DNA from: Komagataeibacter diospyri
Lineage (GTDB): Bacteria > Pseudomonadota > Alphaproteobacteria > Acetobacterales > Acetobacteraceae
Assembly (NCBI RefSeq): GCF_006538165.1
Contig: NZ_BDLU01000015.1
Coordinates: forward strand, 1-37,021
Reading direction: 5' to 3'
Length of the DNA: 37,021 nt
Under the pieces are notes generated by a model, which was not told where the DNA came from, searched no databases, and saw only the letters and a list, made by a program, of their open reading frames with translations. The stretch's first letter is position 1; every line of letters starts with the position of its first letter. This document shows, piece by piece, positions 16,730-24,897 of this stretch. A program made the position numbers and the translations under genes.

Positions 16730-16764
16730 GGACGGAGAAGACCAGTATATGAAAGGCGTTTATC

Positions 16765-17400
16765 ATGTCCTTATCCAGATCCCTTAAAATCATGGCTTTC
16801 GTTGGCAGGGGCGGCATGAACCGACGTGAAGATATTATTGCCGTTCAGGAACTGCTGAACACACGGTTTCCGCAATCCGCTCCCGTCTGCGTGTCGATGG
16901 CGTCTGTGGATATTGTACCATTGGGGCGATCCAGAAGATTCAACACAACCTTGCTGGCATATCCTGTCCTGACGGACGGATTGACCTGCGGGACCCACGC
17001 CTTGCGCCTTGCGCCTGTTGAATGCTCCGGGACAATCACGCGGGGCACCCGCGTCAAGATGACGTCAGGGGCGTCCCGGCATCCATCACGATTGCCCAAT
17101 GGATGCTGGAAAGCGGTTTTGGACAACACATGCCACCTCATTTCAATAACCCGTTCGGAATAAAGGCCTCACGTGACCAGAATTTTGTCATGACACCAAC
17201 GCATGAGGAAACCAGAGACCACAGACTGCTCTCGACCATGGCACCATTTCGGGTCTTTTCTTCAATTAATGAAGCGTTCGACCTACACTACACAGACGCT
17301 TACTGGTGACACATCCGGCCTACAGGCTGGCAAGAACGTATCTGAATAATCCTGATGCTTATGCCAATGCCTTGACTCTCCACCATCACGGGCCAGAAAC
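16765..17400 (+). pseudogene. Broken peptidoglycan hydrolase (PG-binding plus glucosaminidase)
   Basis: Three frames together read one protein. It begins NRREDIIAVQELLNTRF, continues in another frame as RLRVDGVCGYCTIGAIQKIQ (a peptidoglycan-binding helical module), and then GVPASITIAQWMLESGFGQ, FNNPFGIKAS and FRVFSSINEAFDLHY. The last three are a glucosaminidase/FlgJ-type muramidase domain with the catalytic Glu in LESGFG. It ends in yet another frame with ARTYLNNPDAYANAL. At least three frameshifts are required. It would have been the phage lysin or a tail-associated hydrolase. No coding function remains; 17401-17686 shows nothing further. Confidence 0.75.
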
Positions 17401-17686
17401 CTTTGTCCGTCGCTGTCACCTGGTTCTCCCTGTGGCTTCAGCAGACGGGACGGATAGCAGATCTGATACTGATACCGCACATTAGCGTAAATTTTTCACC
17501 CGTCGTCCGCCTGTATGGATGTAGCGAATGCGCGATCAGATGTCTGTAAAAACACGATGCACGGGAGCAGGAATAATATTATCCGCCTTAAACATGTCAT
17601 GCGGTATTTCCAATACCATTCAGCACAATACGCACCATACCTGATCCGCCCGCCACCACGGTGATACGGCGCAGGCGTCGGGCGGG

Positions 17687-18313
17687 TCATACCGGAGCCG
17701 CACGGAAATATCCGCTGATATCCACCCGTGCGCCGGGGGAAAAACGCAGCAGGGCAATACCGGTATGAGCACAGGCGGCGTCAACCAGTCCGTCACGATA
17801 CTGACGTTCGGGGTGGGCGTGGGTGCTGTCATCCAGTTCGATCCCCAGCACTACAGTGCAGCTTTGCACATGCACCACCACGAAATCAATTGATTTGGAG
17901 GCGATCTTGAAAAACGCCTGTCGGTTGGCGTCACGGTCCGGCCCGCGCGGGACCATGAAATCCGCCAGCCTGACCTGCGGGCAGACGTAATAGCCATGCG
18001 GCACCTGCGTCACCAGTATGGACAGCACCCGCCGCTCCCATTCCGACAGCAGGGCGGTGGGCTCATACAGCCGCACTGCCCAGTCGTAATCGGTCATGGA
18101 AACCGGCACGTTGAAACCCGCATCCACCACGGATGAGGACTGTACCGACGGCGGCGCCGGGGGTTGCGATGGCGCGGGCTGGAACAGGACCGCTACGGGC
18201 GGGTGGCCATACCGCCTGCGCCATGCGCCCACAACCACCGCAATGGTCACGCCTACGACGCCAATTTCGACCGCCAGGCGAACCGGGGTCAGTAGTAGGT
18301 GACTGATATCCAT
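17687..18313 (-). CDS. DUF2726 domain protein with N-terminal membrane anchor
   Basis: The 208-residue product has one transmembrane helix near the N-terminus (AVEIGVVGVTIAVVVGAW, about 14-31) and a Pro/Ser linker. Residues 88-200 form a DUF2726 domain: LSEWERRVLSIL, VCPQVRLADF, FKIASKSIDFVVVH, VVLGIELDDSTH and IALLRFSPG. The fold of DUF2726 is related to PD-(D/E)XK nucleases; ELDD and the nearby residues could be the metal site. This is established only as family similarity. It is antisense to the late genes, between the dead lysin and portal, so it is likely lysogenic cargo with its own promoter. Confidence 0.82.
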   Translation of the reverse strand: MDISHLLLTPVRLAVEIGVVGVTIAVVVGAWRRRYGHPPVAVLFQPAPSQPPAPPSVQSSSVVDAGFNVPVSMTDYDWAVRLYEPTALLSEWERRVLSILVTQVPHGYYVCPQVRLADFMVPRGPDRDANRQAFFKIASKSIDFVVVHVQSCTVVLGIELDDSTHAHPERQYRDGLVDAACAHTGIALLRFSPGARVDISGYFRAAPV

Positions 18314-18429
18314 TTTCTTTTTTTCTCCATCGCACGGTCATATGCCCCCAGGCGGCCTGTCTATCGCGGTTCTGCCGCCGCATCACCATCAAATCCACCC
18401 CCCTTTGCCCAACACATCGGAGAGACAGC

Positions 18430-19842
18430 ATGGACTGGCAGGAACTGAGGAAAACCTACCCCCACGATCCGGACCTGCCCCCCCGTGCAGGGCGGCTTGC
18501 CGCACTGGGCCGCGTGCTGGCCGGCACGCAGTACGATGCCATCCCCAACCCGTTCGGCACCGAATATAACGGGGCAGGGGAATACATCCCTTTGTCACAG
18601 CGCAGGCCGTCGGTGCGCACCAATATGTGCCGCGCAGTGGTGGATGATGCGGTGTCGCTGCTGTTTGGTGCATTGCACTGGCCCACTACGGCGGCCACCG
18701 ATCCCGTATTGCCGGGCATACTGGCGCAGGTTGCGGCGGCCACGGCGCTGCCAGCGCTAATGATGGACGCGGCGACCCGTGGGTCGGTCGGATCGGTTGC
18801 GGTGCTGGTGGAAGCGGTAGACCGCCGCCTGCGCTTTGCCGTGCATGATACGCTGTACCTGACCCCGCAATGGGATGGCACGGGTGAACTGTCCCGCATG
18901 ACCGAGTGCTACAAGGTCACGGGCGCTACGCTGGCGGGGCAAGGGTGGCAGGTCAACCCCGATGATGCGACAACCGTGTTCTGGTGGCTACGTGTATGGG
19001 ACCGCGCAGACTGCCATGTTTACGTACCCCAGCGGGTCGATGCGGGCCTGCCCACGCGGCTGGACCCCACGCGCAGCACCCACCATGGTCTGGGTTTCGT
19101 ACCGTGGGTATGGATGGCCAACCTGACCGCCCCCGGCGTGGTGGACGGGCCATGCACGTTTGAAGCTGCCATCGATACGGTGATCGAGTGCGATTACCTG
19201 CTGTCCCAATCCGGGCGCGGCCTGAAATACAGCGCCGACCCACGGCTGGTGATCCGCGCTGGCCCGGACCCGTATGCCGATGGCACGCCCGCGTCATCAG
19301 GGGGGGCTGCATCGGCGCTGACACTGCCGCTGGATGGGGATGCCAAGCTGCTGGAAATCAACGGCGATGCGGCGGGGGCAATGCGGGATCATTACCGCGA
19401 ACTGCGTGCCAGCGTGATGGAGCAGATCCACGGCAACCGCGCGCAGGCCGACCGCCTGAGCGCTCCCACATCGGGCCGCGCGATGGAGATGCTGTACCAG
19501 CCCCTGCTGTGGCTGGCGGACCGGATGCGCCTGTCATACGGCGAATACGGACTGCTGGCGCTGTATCGCATGGTGTGCGCGTTTTCTCACGTCATTACCG
19601 GTGGCCTGCGTATTGGCGGGCGCGATTACGCGGGGCTGGATGCCGATGGTCTGGCATTGCAGTGGCCGCCCTATTTCCCGGGGACGGAAGCCGACCTGGC
19701 GCAACTGGCGCAGGGGCTGGATACGGCGGTGCGTGGGGGGTTCCTGTCACGGCAGACGGCGTGCATGATTCTGGCCGCCCGCGCAGGTACGCCCAGCCCC
19801 CATAGCGAATGGGCGCGCATCGGCACTGAAAACCCGAACTGA
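18430..19842 (+). CDS. Phage portal protein (SPP1 gp6-like)
   Basis: The 470-residue product resembles the SPP1 gp6-type portal family. An N-terminal region contains NMCRAVVDDAVSLLFGALHW. The middle includes the conserved helical segment RELRASVMEQIHGNRAQADR followed by APTSGRAMEMLYQPL (a typical portal signature before the long helix). The C-terminal helical crown ends FLSRQTACMILAA. Twelve copies would form the capsid's DNA entry ring and dock TerL. The start has a clear GGAGAGA site. It lies 116 bases after the antisense DUF2726 gene and 27 bases before the scaffold gene. Confidence 0.85.
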   Translation: MDWQELRKTYPHDPDLPPRAGRLAALGRVLAGTQYDAIPNPFGTEYNGAGEYIPLSQRRPSVRTNMCRAVVDDAVSLLFGALHWPTTAATDPVLPGILAQVAAATALPALMMDAATRGSVGSVAVLVEAVDRRLRFAVHDTLYLTPQWDGTGELSRMTECYKVTGATLAGQGWQVNPDDATTVFWWLRVWDRADCHVYVPQRVDAGLPTRLDPTRSTHHGLGFVPWVWMANLTAPGVVDGPCTFEAAIDTVIECDYLLSQSGRGLKYSADPRLVIRAGPDPYADGTPASSGGAASALTLPLDGDAKLLEINGDAAGAMRDHYRELRASVMEQIHGNRAQADRLSAPTSGRAMEMLYQPLLWLADRMRLSYGEYGLLALYRMVCAFSHVITGGLRIGGRDYAGLDADGLALQWPPYFPGTEADLAQLAQGLDTAVRGGFLSRQTACMILAARAGTPSPHSEWARIGTENPN

Positions 19843-19869
19843 TCTTTTATTCATGAATGGAGGCATGAC

Positions 19870-20370
19870 ATGACCCGATCAAGCGTTCCTGAAACCCCTG
19901 ACATGGACACAATGCGCCGCGAACTGGCCGCCCTGCGCGCCGAACGTGATGAAGCCATGCAGGCCCGCACCACGCTGGAAGCCGACCTGGCGCGCGCCAC
20001 CGAACAGGCCAGCACCGCCCGCACGCGCGCCAGCCGCGCCATAATCCGCGCCGAAGCCCGCGCCATGGCTGCCCGCATGGGGGCGGTCGAACCCGCCGAT
20101 GTCGTGCGGCTGGTGGACCTGTCTGCCGTTACACTGGCCGAAGACGGTACGCCGCAGGGGCTGGACACGGTCATGCAGGCTGCACGTGACAGCCGTGCCT
20201 ATCTGTTTACCATGCCACAGCCCGCATCGGGGGCCGCCAGCGGCACTACTGCAGCTGGCCCCGCACCACGCGCGGGCGATCCCACTCCGTTCGATGCCCG
20301 CACGGCAGGTGCGCGCGATGTGAAGGCAGCCGCCAGTGCAGCGGGCCTGCGCTGGCCGGTGGCGACGTAG
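19870..20370 (+). CDS. Phage capsid scaffolding protein (GP20-like)
   Basis: The 166-residue, highly charged helical protein has an N-terminal coiled coil (LRAERDEAMQARTTLEADLA, about 20-60). RAEARAMAARMGAVEPADVV, LVDLSAV and ARDSRAYLF follow, as in phage minor structural GP20/scaffold proteins. The disordered tail ends with a short basic segment, the likely capsid-binding end. It would assemble the procapsid and be lost on maturation. The start follows GGAGG. Position between portal and capsid supports the call, though capsid itself is displaced 2.4 kb downstream by cargo. Confidence 0.8.
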   Translation: MTRSSVPETPDMDTMRRELAALRAERDEAMQARTTLEADLARATEQASTARTRASRAIIRAEARAMAARMGAVEPADVVRLVDLSAVTLAEDGTPQGLDTVMQAARDSRAYLFTMPQPASGAASGTTAAGPAPRAGDPTPFDARTAGARDVKAAASAAGLRWPVAT

Positions 20371-20718
20371 AACCGTAACCGAAAGGGACGGAGTAATTTC
20401 CTGTTTCCACTATTTGAATAAAGAACGTGGATAATACTGAAAGATTGTAATTTTCTCCTGAAAAGCAAACAGGATTCCGTTCTCTTTTGTCCGACGATAG
20501 GAAGAGATGCCCACTTTTCTGGAAACCGACCCGCTTATGACAATAATCCGCATATACAGCAATCACCCCTGGATTTTTCAAGGGTGCTATTTTTGTTTAT
20601 TTTTTATGTGTGTCTTCTGTATTTTTCCTATTTTGGGGCATAATCAGATTGCACAGGCGTAAACAGAACTGCTTTGCATGATGTTTATAAGACCCATTAT
20701 CGTGACAGGGCCATCGGA

Positions 20719-20946
20719 ATGAAAAACCGTAACCTGTCAGACATGATATTATTGGATTTGTGTATTCTTTCGATAACGCTATCCCGAGCATCTGCACAGG
20801 CCACGACATCAGACCAGACGGTTCTGTATTTATTATGCAAATACAGAATTCCATTTACTGGAACAATAAAAAATAAAAACTACAGCCTGTTCTCTGTCAT
20901 TGATATCAAAAAAAATACGTTACAAAATAATTATCAGGTAAAATAA
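20719..20946 (+). CDS. Possible small secreted protein (75 aa), AT-rich
   Basis: From the ATG at 20719 the frame gives MKNRNLSDMILLDLCILSIT and a signal-peptide-like stretch with cleavage possible after ASA near residue 29. A basic Asn/Lys-rich mature part of 45 residues follows. Codon use is AT-rich, unlike its neighbours, suggesting recent acquisition. A competing frame on the opposite strand overlaps it. No family is recognised. Confidence 0.35.
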   Translation: MKNRNLSDMILLDLCILSITLSRASAQATTSDQTVLYLLCKYRIPFTGTIKNKNYSLFSVIDIKKNTLQNNYQVK

Positions 20947-21086
20947 TCCATACCCATAAGGTCCCAGCCCATGGGTGAACAGTCTACTGAGTATGGAAGC
21001 TGATTATTTTACCCACACGCAGGATTTCAATGTGCAGTGAATATCGCTTAAAAAGCGTTTGAAAATAATCTGTTGATAAAAAATAA

Positions 21087-21170
21087 TAAAAGTTCTTGGG
21101 CACCGCCTTTTTTCAAAAAGGTGGCGTTATACAGAGTTTTTTGAAAAACACCTTACCAAAAACTTCTTTA
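21087..21170. repeat. Dispersed palindromic repeat, copy E (inverted, near full length)
   Basis: It starts TAAAAGTTCTTGGGCACCGC and ends ACCAAAAACTTCTTTA. The internal palindrome CCGCCTTTTTTCAAAAAGG is the clearest example of the GC-ended arm. It lies between the AT-rich small gene and the cupin gene. Confidence 0.7.
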
Positions 21171-21373
21171 TCATTGGCACAAGCTTCCAACTGTTCAGCA
21201 TACCAGTCCGACGGACTGCATGCCCGCCAGGCGCAGGATGCGTTCCCACAGGTGACGAACGCGCGGCTGCATGTTACGATCCCGGTCTGAAATCCGCCCG
21301 GCGCGACCGGGCGGTTCCATATTGCTTGCAACAGGGTGGACTGCAAAACCATCCGCCTGAAGGACCGTACTGA

Positions 21374-22069
21374 ATGACCCCGACCGACGTAACCGTACGC
21401 AGCTTTGTTGACCTGCGCGCCTTTGCCGACACATCCATGCCTGCGCCGGGTGATTTCCTGCTGGCACGCACGAAGCTTGCGGGGCAGGGGGACGGCCTGT
21501 CAGTCATGGCCTGCGCACCGCAGGATGCGGGACTGGTGACAGCCATGCCGGCAGATGAATTCGTGATCGTGCTGACAGGTGAACTGAACATTGGCGCGAA
21601 TGTTCTTGGCCCGGATACCAGCATTGTCATTCCCAAAGGCAGTGCCTTCAGCTGGGCTGCCGCACCGGGCACGCGGGCAATCGCCATGCGTTGCGACACC
21701 AGCACGCCGGGCGCGCAGACGCCGGTGGTGATTGACCCCAACCCGGTCATGGCTCCGTCGGCATCGCCTTCGGCTGCGGTGTTGGTTGGACAGGCGCCTT
21801 CCTGCCACAGCTTCAACGATTACAAATCCGCCAATGGCGAACTGCGCTGCGGCACATGGTCCGCCACCCCTTATGCCCGTCGCGCGGTGCGTTACGATCA
21901 TGCCGAACTGATGTACCTGATCGAGGGCAGCGTGACGCTGGTGGATGGCGCAGGCAGGGAAAAGACGTTTGTGAAGGGCGACATCTTTTTTGTCGAACGG
22001 GGAGCTGAGTGCGCATGGGACAACCGGGAAACGGTCAAGAAGGTTTATGTAATCTTCCGCCCGGCGTGA
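21374..22069 (+). CDS. Bicupin protein
   Basis: The 231-residue product has two cupin barrels. The first (about 25-115) includes ADEFVIVLTGELNIGANVLG and VIPKGSAFSW. The second (about 150-229) includes HAELMYLIEGSVTLVDGAGR, KTFVKGDIFFVERGAECAW and VKKVYVIFRP, as in cupin_3/DUF861 proteins. The second barrel keeps His/Glu positions suited to a metal; the first is less clear. Related proteins are sugar or ureidoglycine-type enzymes, but no specific reaction can be assigned. It is metabolic cargo inside the head gene cluster, with typical high-GC codons, unlike the AT-rich flanks. Confidence 0.8.
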   Translation: MTPTDVTVRSFVDLRAFADTSMPAPGDFLLARTKLAGQGDGLSVMACAPQDAGLVTAMPADEFVIVLTGELNIGANVLGPDTSIVIPKGSAFSWAAAPGTRAIAMRCDTSTPGAQTPVVIDPNPVMAPSASPSAAVLVGQAPSCHSFNDYKSANGELRCGTWSATPYARRAVRYDHAELMYLIEGSVTLVDGAGREKTFVKGDIFFVERGAECAWDNRETVKKVYVIFRPA

Positions 22070-22074
22070 TCCAT

Positions 22075-22123
22075 GGCGGGATATGCGGGCTGGCGGGCGT
22101 CATGCCCCGGCCCGCATACCGCC
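22075..22123 (+). terminator. Long hairpin after the cupin gene
   Basis: GGCGGG-ATATGCGGGC (22075-22090) pairs with GCCCGCATA-CCGCC (22110-22123) around a 19-base loop, with a small bulge. It starts 6 bases after the stop codon. There is no T-tract, so it may stabilise or punctuate the message rather than terminate alone. Confidence 0.45.
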
Positions 22124-22253
22124 GCGTATGGCATGAATTGTCAGTAAGACAGGATCGCACCGGGTAATGTTGCATCGCAAGCCGCTACGTTGAACTGGCG
22201 TAAAATAACGCAGTTCATGAACAATGGTTTAAAAAGTCCATTCCTATGCCATC

Positions 22254-22604
22254 ATGAAAACCGTAAAGAAGTTTTTGATGAATATTTTTCCAAAAACCTT
22301 CAAAAGGCAGAACCGGGAAATTTTTATTTATTATATAGTAATAATACTAATTTCTCCTACCATGGCCATGGCTGCGGACAGATACCCGCCGGATGTCACG
22401 ACCTTTCTCCATGATGCCGAAATCTGCCAGTATCTGGGCGGGGAATGGGACAGCACGCTGCCCGACGACCGGAAAAAAGACCTGACGGAAGAAATAGGCA
22501 GCCGTTGCGACACGATTTATGAAAAACAGAAATCCCTTCGCAACAAATATAGTCATGATAAAAACATACTCTCCATAATAAACGTTTACGATTTCGGGAA
22601 CTGA
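22254..22604 (+). CDS. Small secreted protein whose N-terminus derives from a repeat
   Basis: The 116-residue product starts at ATG 22254 (ATG 22278 is an alternative). Its first 19 residues (MKTVKKFLMNIFPKTFKRQ) are a translation of repeat copy F. Then comes a hydrophobic segment (IFIYYIVIILISPTMAMA, about 24-41) with a good signal-peptidase site before ADRYPPD, and a charged mature domain of about 75 residues with two Cys (EICQYLGG and GSRCDTI). Base use is AT-rich in the first half. I do not recognise the family. It sits between the cupin and capsid genes, so it is probably lysogenic cargo. Confidence 0.6.
   Translation: MKTVKKFLMNIFPKTFKRQNREIFIYYIVIILISPTMAMAADRYPPDVTTFLHDAEICQYLGGEWDSTLPDDRKKDLTEEIGSRCDTIYEKQKSLRNKYSHDKNILSIINVYDFGN
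22263..22310. repeat. Dispersed palindromic repeat, copy F (half copy, coding)
   Basis: GTAAAGAAGTTTTTGATGAA, then TTTTTCCAAAAACCTTCAAAAGG, split here for length (TTTTTCCAAAAACC + TTCAAAAGG). It is nearly identical at its start to copy G. It supplies the 5' codons of the secreted-protein gene. Confidence 0.6.
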
Positions 22605-22786
22605 AACCGCAACGGGATGCGTCCCCGTATCGTGAAAAATGCGCGCCCTTACACCACCCTTTACCTGTTCCGCGTCCCGTCATGCCGCGCGGAACGGGCA
22701 AGGGGTCCATAACCGGCCACATGCGCCACGCCTGACCTCTCCCACCCGGCCCCTTCATGGCGCAACCCGCCATGGCCGCCCCTGCC

Positions 22787-22820
22787 GCCGCCAGTGCATC
22801 CGTGCATGGTGGCTTTTTTT
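22787..22820 (+). terminator. Intrinsic terminator-like hairpin before the capsid gene
   Basis: GCCGCCAGTGCA (22787-22798), loop TCCG, then TGCATGGTGGC (22803-22813), followed by seven T. The stem has one wobble or mismatch and one bulged base. It ends 23 bases before the capsid start codon and leaves the ribosome binding site (AAGGAAA) free. Confidence 0.6.
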
Positions 22821-22843
22821 GTTCTTTCAAGGAAATGAACTTC

Positions 22844-24196
22844 ATGGCCATTGCCAATTTCCCCGCTTCCCTGCAGCCGGTCATCCAGCAGGGGTTCCTG
22901 TCGCGTGCGTTCCAGGATGCATTGCAGTCGCGGCTGGGCTTCCGCTCGATTGCCGACCAGATGGAATTCCCCGCCCGCATCGGCCAGACCATTACCGATA
23001 CCCGCGCGGGCCTGCTGCCGCCTGCGACAACGCCGCTCAACCCTACCGCCAATACCAGCTTTGACAACGGCATGACGCCCGCCGAATGGTCAGTCGAACA
23101 GTACACGCTGACCATCAACCAGTACGGCAACACCATGGACCTGAACCAGGTGACCGAAGGTGTCGGCATCGCCAACCAGTTCCTGGCCAATGCATCGCGC
23201 CTTGGCATCAATGCGCGGCAGACGCTTGATCGCCTGGCGCGCAATGCGCTGTTTGGCGGGGCGCAGAACGGGGTGGGTGGCTACCTCGGCGGCAATACGC
23301 GTATCACCACCACGCTGGGGGCAGCAGGCAGCACGGTGGCCGTAGATGACATCCGCGGTTTCCAGAACATCCTGTCCGATGAAGGACAGGTGGTGTCCGT
23401 TGGCGCGTCGGCTGGCATGACCGTCACCATCGGGACCGGATCCTACACGCTGGTAGGCACGGCTGCGGATGCCACCAATACCTCCACCGCGCCGGACGGG
23501 ATTTCGGGCACACTGACGTTCTCGGCATCCGTCAAGGTGGCGGACGCCACGGCGGGCAACGCGGTCATCGCCGCCACGGCCCCGCTGGTGCTGCGCCCCA
23601 ATGCACGCGCCACCACGGCGGCCCTTGTGGCGGGCGACCTGCTGACGGTCCAGTCGATCCTTGGCGCGCTGGCCACCCTGCGTGACAATAACGTGCCGAC
23701 ACCTGATGGCGGGGTGTATCACTGCTATCTGGACAATGCGCAGCTTCTGGGCCTGTTCCGGGACGAGGATTTCAAGCTGCTGTATCGCGGGCAGTACGGG
23801 TCCGACACCTACCAGAGCGGCCAGATCTTTGACCTGCTTGGCGTGCGCTTCATCCCCACGACCGAGGCCCCGCAGCAGGCCAGCATGGGGGCGGGCAACA
23901 TCCATCGCGCCATCATCTGCGGACAGGGCGCGCTGATCGAGGGCGATTACGCCAATATCGGCACCCATTACGCGCCCCTGCTGGATGGCGGCGAACTGAC
24001 GGATGTGGACGGCGTGTGCATGATTACCCGCCCGGCACTCGACCGCCTGGCGCAGATCATTGCGCAGTCATGGTCGTGGATTGGCGGCTTTGCCCTGCCG
24101 ACCGACCTGACCGCCGATACCTCGGTCATTCCCACCGCGACCAACAGCTATCTCAAACGCGGGGTCGTGATCGAAAGCCTTGGCGCGGGGGCATAA
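22844..24196 (+). CDS. Major capsid protein (N4 gp56-like)
   Basis: The 450-residue product begins MAIANFPASLQPVIQQGFLS after a good AAGGAAA site; the open frame extends 29 codons upstream but without phage-like sequence. YTLTINQYGNTMDLNQVTEG, RQTLDRLARNALFGG and the C-terminal ALPTDLTADTSVIPTATNSY match the N4 gp56/P22-type capsid group. A Thr/Ala/Val-rich insertion at about 150-260 probably forms a surface domain on the HK97-like core. It is the main shell protein, expected to be one of the strongest late products. Confidence 0.88.
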   Translation: MAIANFPASLQPVIQQGFLSRAFQDALQSRLGFRSIADQMEFPARIGQTITDTRAGLLPPATTPLNPTANTSFDNGMTPAEWSVEQYTLTINQYGNTMDLNQVTEGVGIANQFLANASRLGINARQTLDRLARNALFGGAQNGVGGYLGGNTRITTTLGAAGSTVAVDDIRGFQNILSDEGQVVSVGASAGMTVTIGTGSYTLVGTAADATNTSTAPDGISGTLTFSASVKVADATAGNAVIAATAPLVLRPNARATTAALVAGDLLTVQSILGALATLRDNNVPTPDGGVYHCYLDNAQLLGLFRDEDFKLLYRGQYGSDTYQSGQIFDLLGVRFIPTTEAPQQASMGAGNIHRAIICGQGALIEGDYANIGTHYAPLLDGGELTDVDGVCMITRPALDRLAQIIAQSWSWIGGFALPTDLTADTSVIPTATNSYLKRGVVIESLGAGA

Positions 24197-24203
24197 CCCC
24201 CCG

Positions 24204-24232
24204 GCGGGCGGCGGGATCATGCTGCCGCCCGC
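24204..24232. other. GC hairpin directly after the capsid gene
   Basis: GCGGGCGGC (24204-24212) and GCCGCCCGC (24224-24232) form a perfect 9-bp stem with an 11-base loop, 8 bases past the stop. There is no T-tract; a role in mRNA stability or partial termination is possible. Confidence 0.5.
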
Positions 24233-24243
24233 ATCATGCAAAT

Positions 24244-24318
24244 TATAAAGAAGTTTTTGGTGAAGCTTTTTCCAAAAAGCTTTGGAAAATACCGCCTTTT
24301 AAAAAAGCATCCAAAACT
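24244..24318. repeat. Dispersed palindromic repeat, copy G
   Basis: It begins TATAAAGAAGTTTTTGGTG, has the perfect inner palindrome AAGCTTTTT-CC-AAAAAGCTT, and ends with a second arm near ACCGCCTTTTAAAAAAGC and CCAAAACTC. It separates capsid from the next head gene. Confidence 0.7.
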
Positions 24319-24405
24319 CCCATTTTCAATGACCTGTTTCCGGGACCACTGCCAAATACAACGGGCAGGCGGGCCGCATCATGCAAGAAGGCGACAGCAA
24401 CGGCC

Positions 24406-24897
24406 ATGACCGATACGGATACGACCACGGCGGCCAGCGAGGCCACCACGGATACCGGGAATACGACGGACGTCGTCACCACCACAGCCACGCCGCCACC
24501 CACCGCCGCCACGGTTGCAGATACGCCGCTGGTAGACAATGAACTGGCGCAGGCACGCCGTTACATGGGCTATCCCGCGCTGGGCGGCCAGGACAGCGGC
24601 ATGCAGTCGTGGCGGTTTTTCCGGGTTTACGGCTTCAACGAATGGCGCCTGCGCAACCTTGCCCCTGCCGAATGTGCGCAGGCGCGGGCGTTCATCATGC
24701 AGTGCCAGATGCTGGAAGGTGCGATCATGGCGGCCACCGCCAACCTTGATACCGACCGCGCGGCGGTATGGACCCGCAACCGCACCGAAGTTACCGACCG
24801 CTTCACGCTATACACGCGCTGGCGGGTGCAGTTATGCAATTTCCTCGGCATTCCGCCAGGACCGGGCCTGCGCGGGATGGGGGAGATCGTGATCTGA
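24406..24897 (+). CDS. Phage head protein, connector type (163 aa)
   Basis: The product has a Thr/Ala-rich disordered N-terminus (1-45) and a helical domain (about 46-163) with Trp- and Arg-rich segments such as WRFFRVYGFNEWRLRNLAPA and FTLYTRWRVQLCNFLGIPPG. It lies directly after capsid and overlaps the next gene (TGATG). By position it is a head-completion or head-tail adaptor protein; sequence alone does not fix which. The start at 24406 is the first ATG in frame after repeat G, and the ribosome binding site is weak. Confidence 0.65.
   Translation: MTDTDTTTAASEATTDTGNTTDVVTTTATPPPTAATVADTPLVDNELAQARRYMGYPALGGQDSGMQSWRFFRVYGFNEWRLRNLAPAECAQARAFIMQCQMLEGAIMAATANLDTDRAAVWTRNRTEVTDRFTLYTRWRVQLCNFLGIPPGPGLRGMGEIVI

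Larger units (their letters stand above)
20371..21373. other. 1-kb AT-rich inserted segment
   Basis: The base composition is much richer in A+T than the flanking head genes. It holds one plausible small secreted-protein frame (20719-20946) and repeat copy E. No promoter or terminator could be defined with confidence. Confidence 0.5.

Noticed and set aside
21096..21290. 64-codon frame beginning inside repeat E
   Set aside because: It is largely a translation of the repeat and of the leader before the cupin gene, with no supporting start signal.
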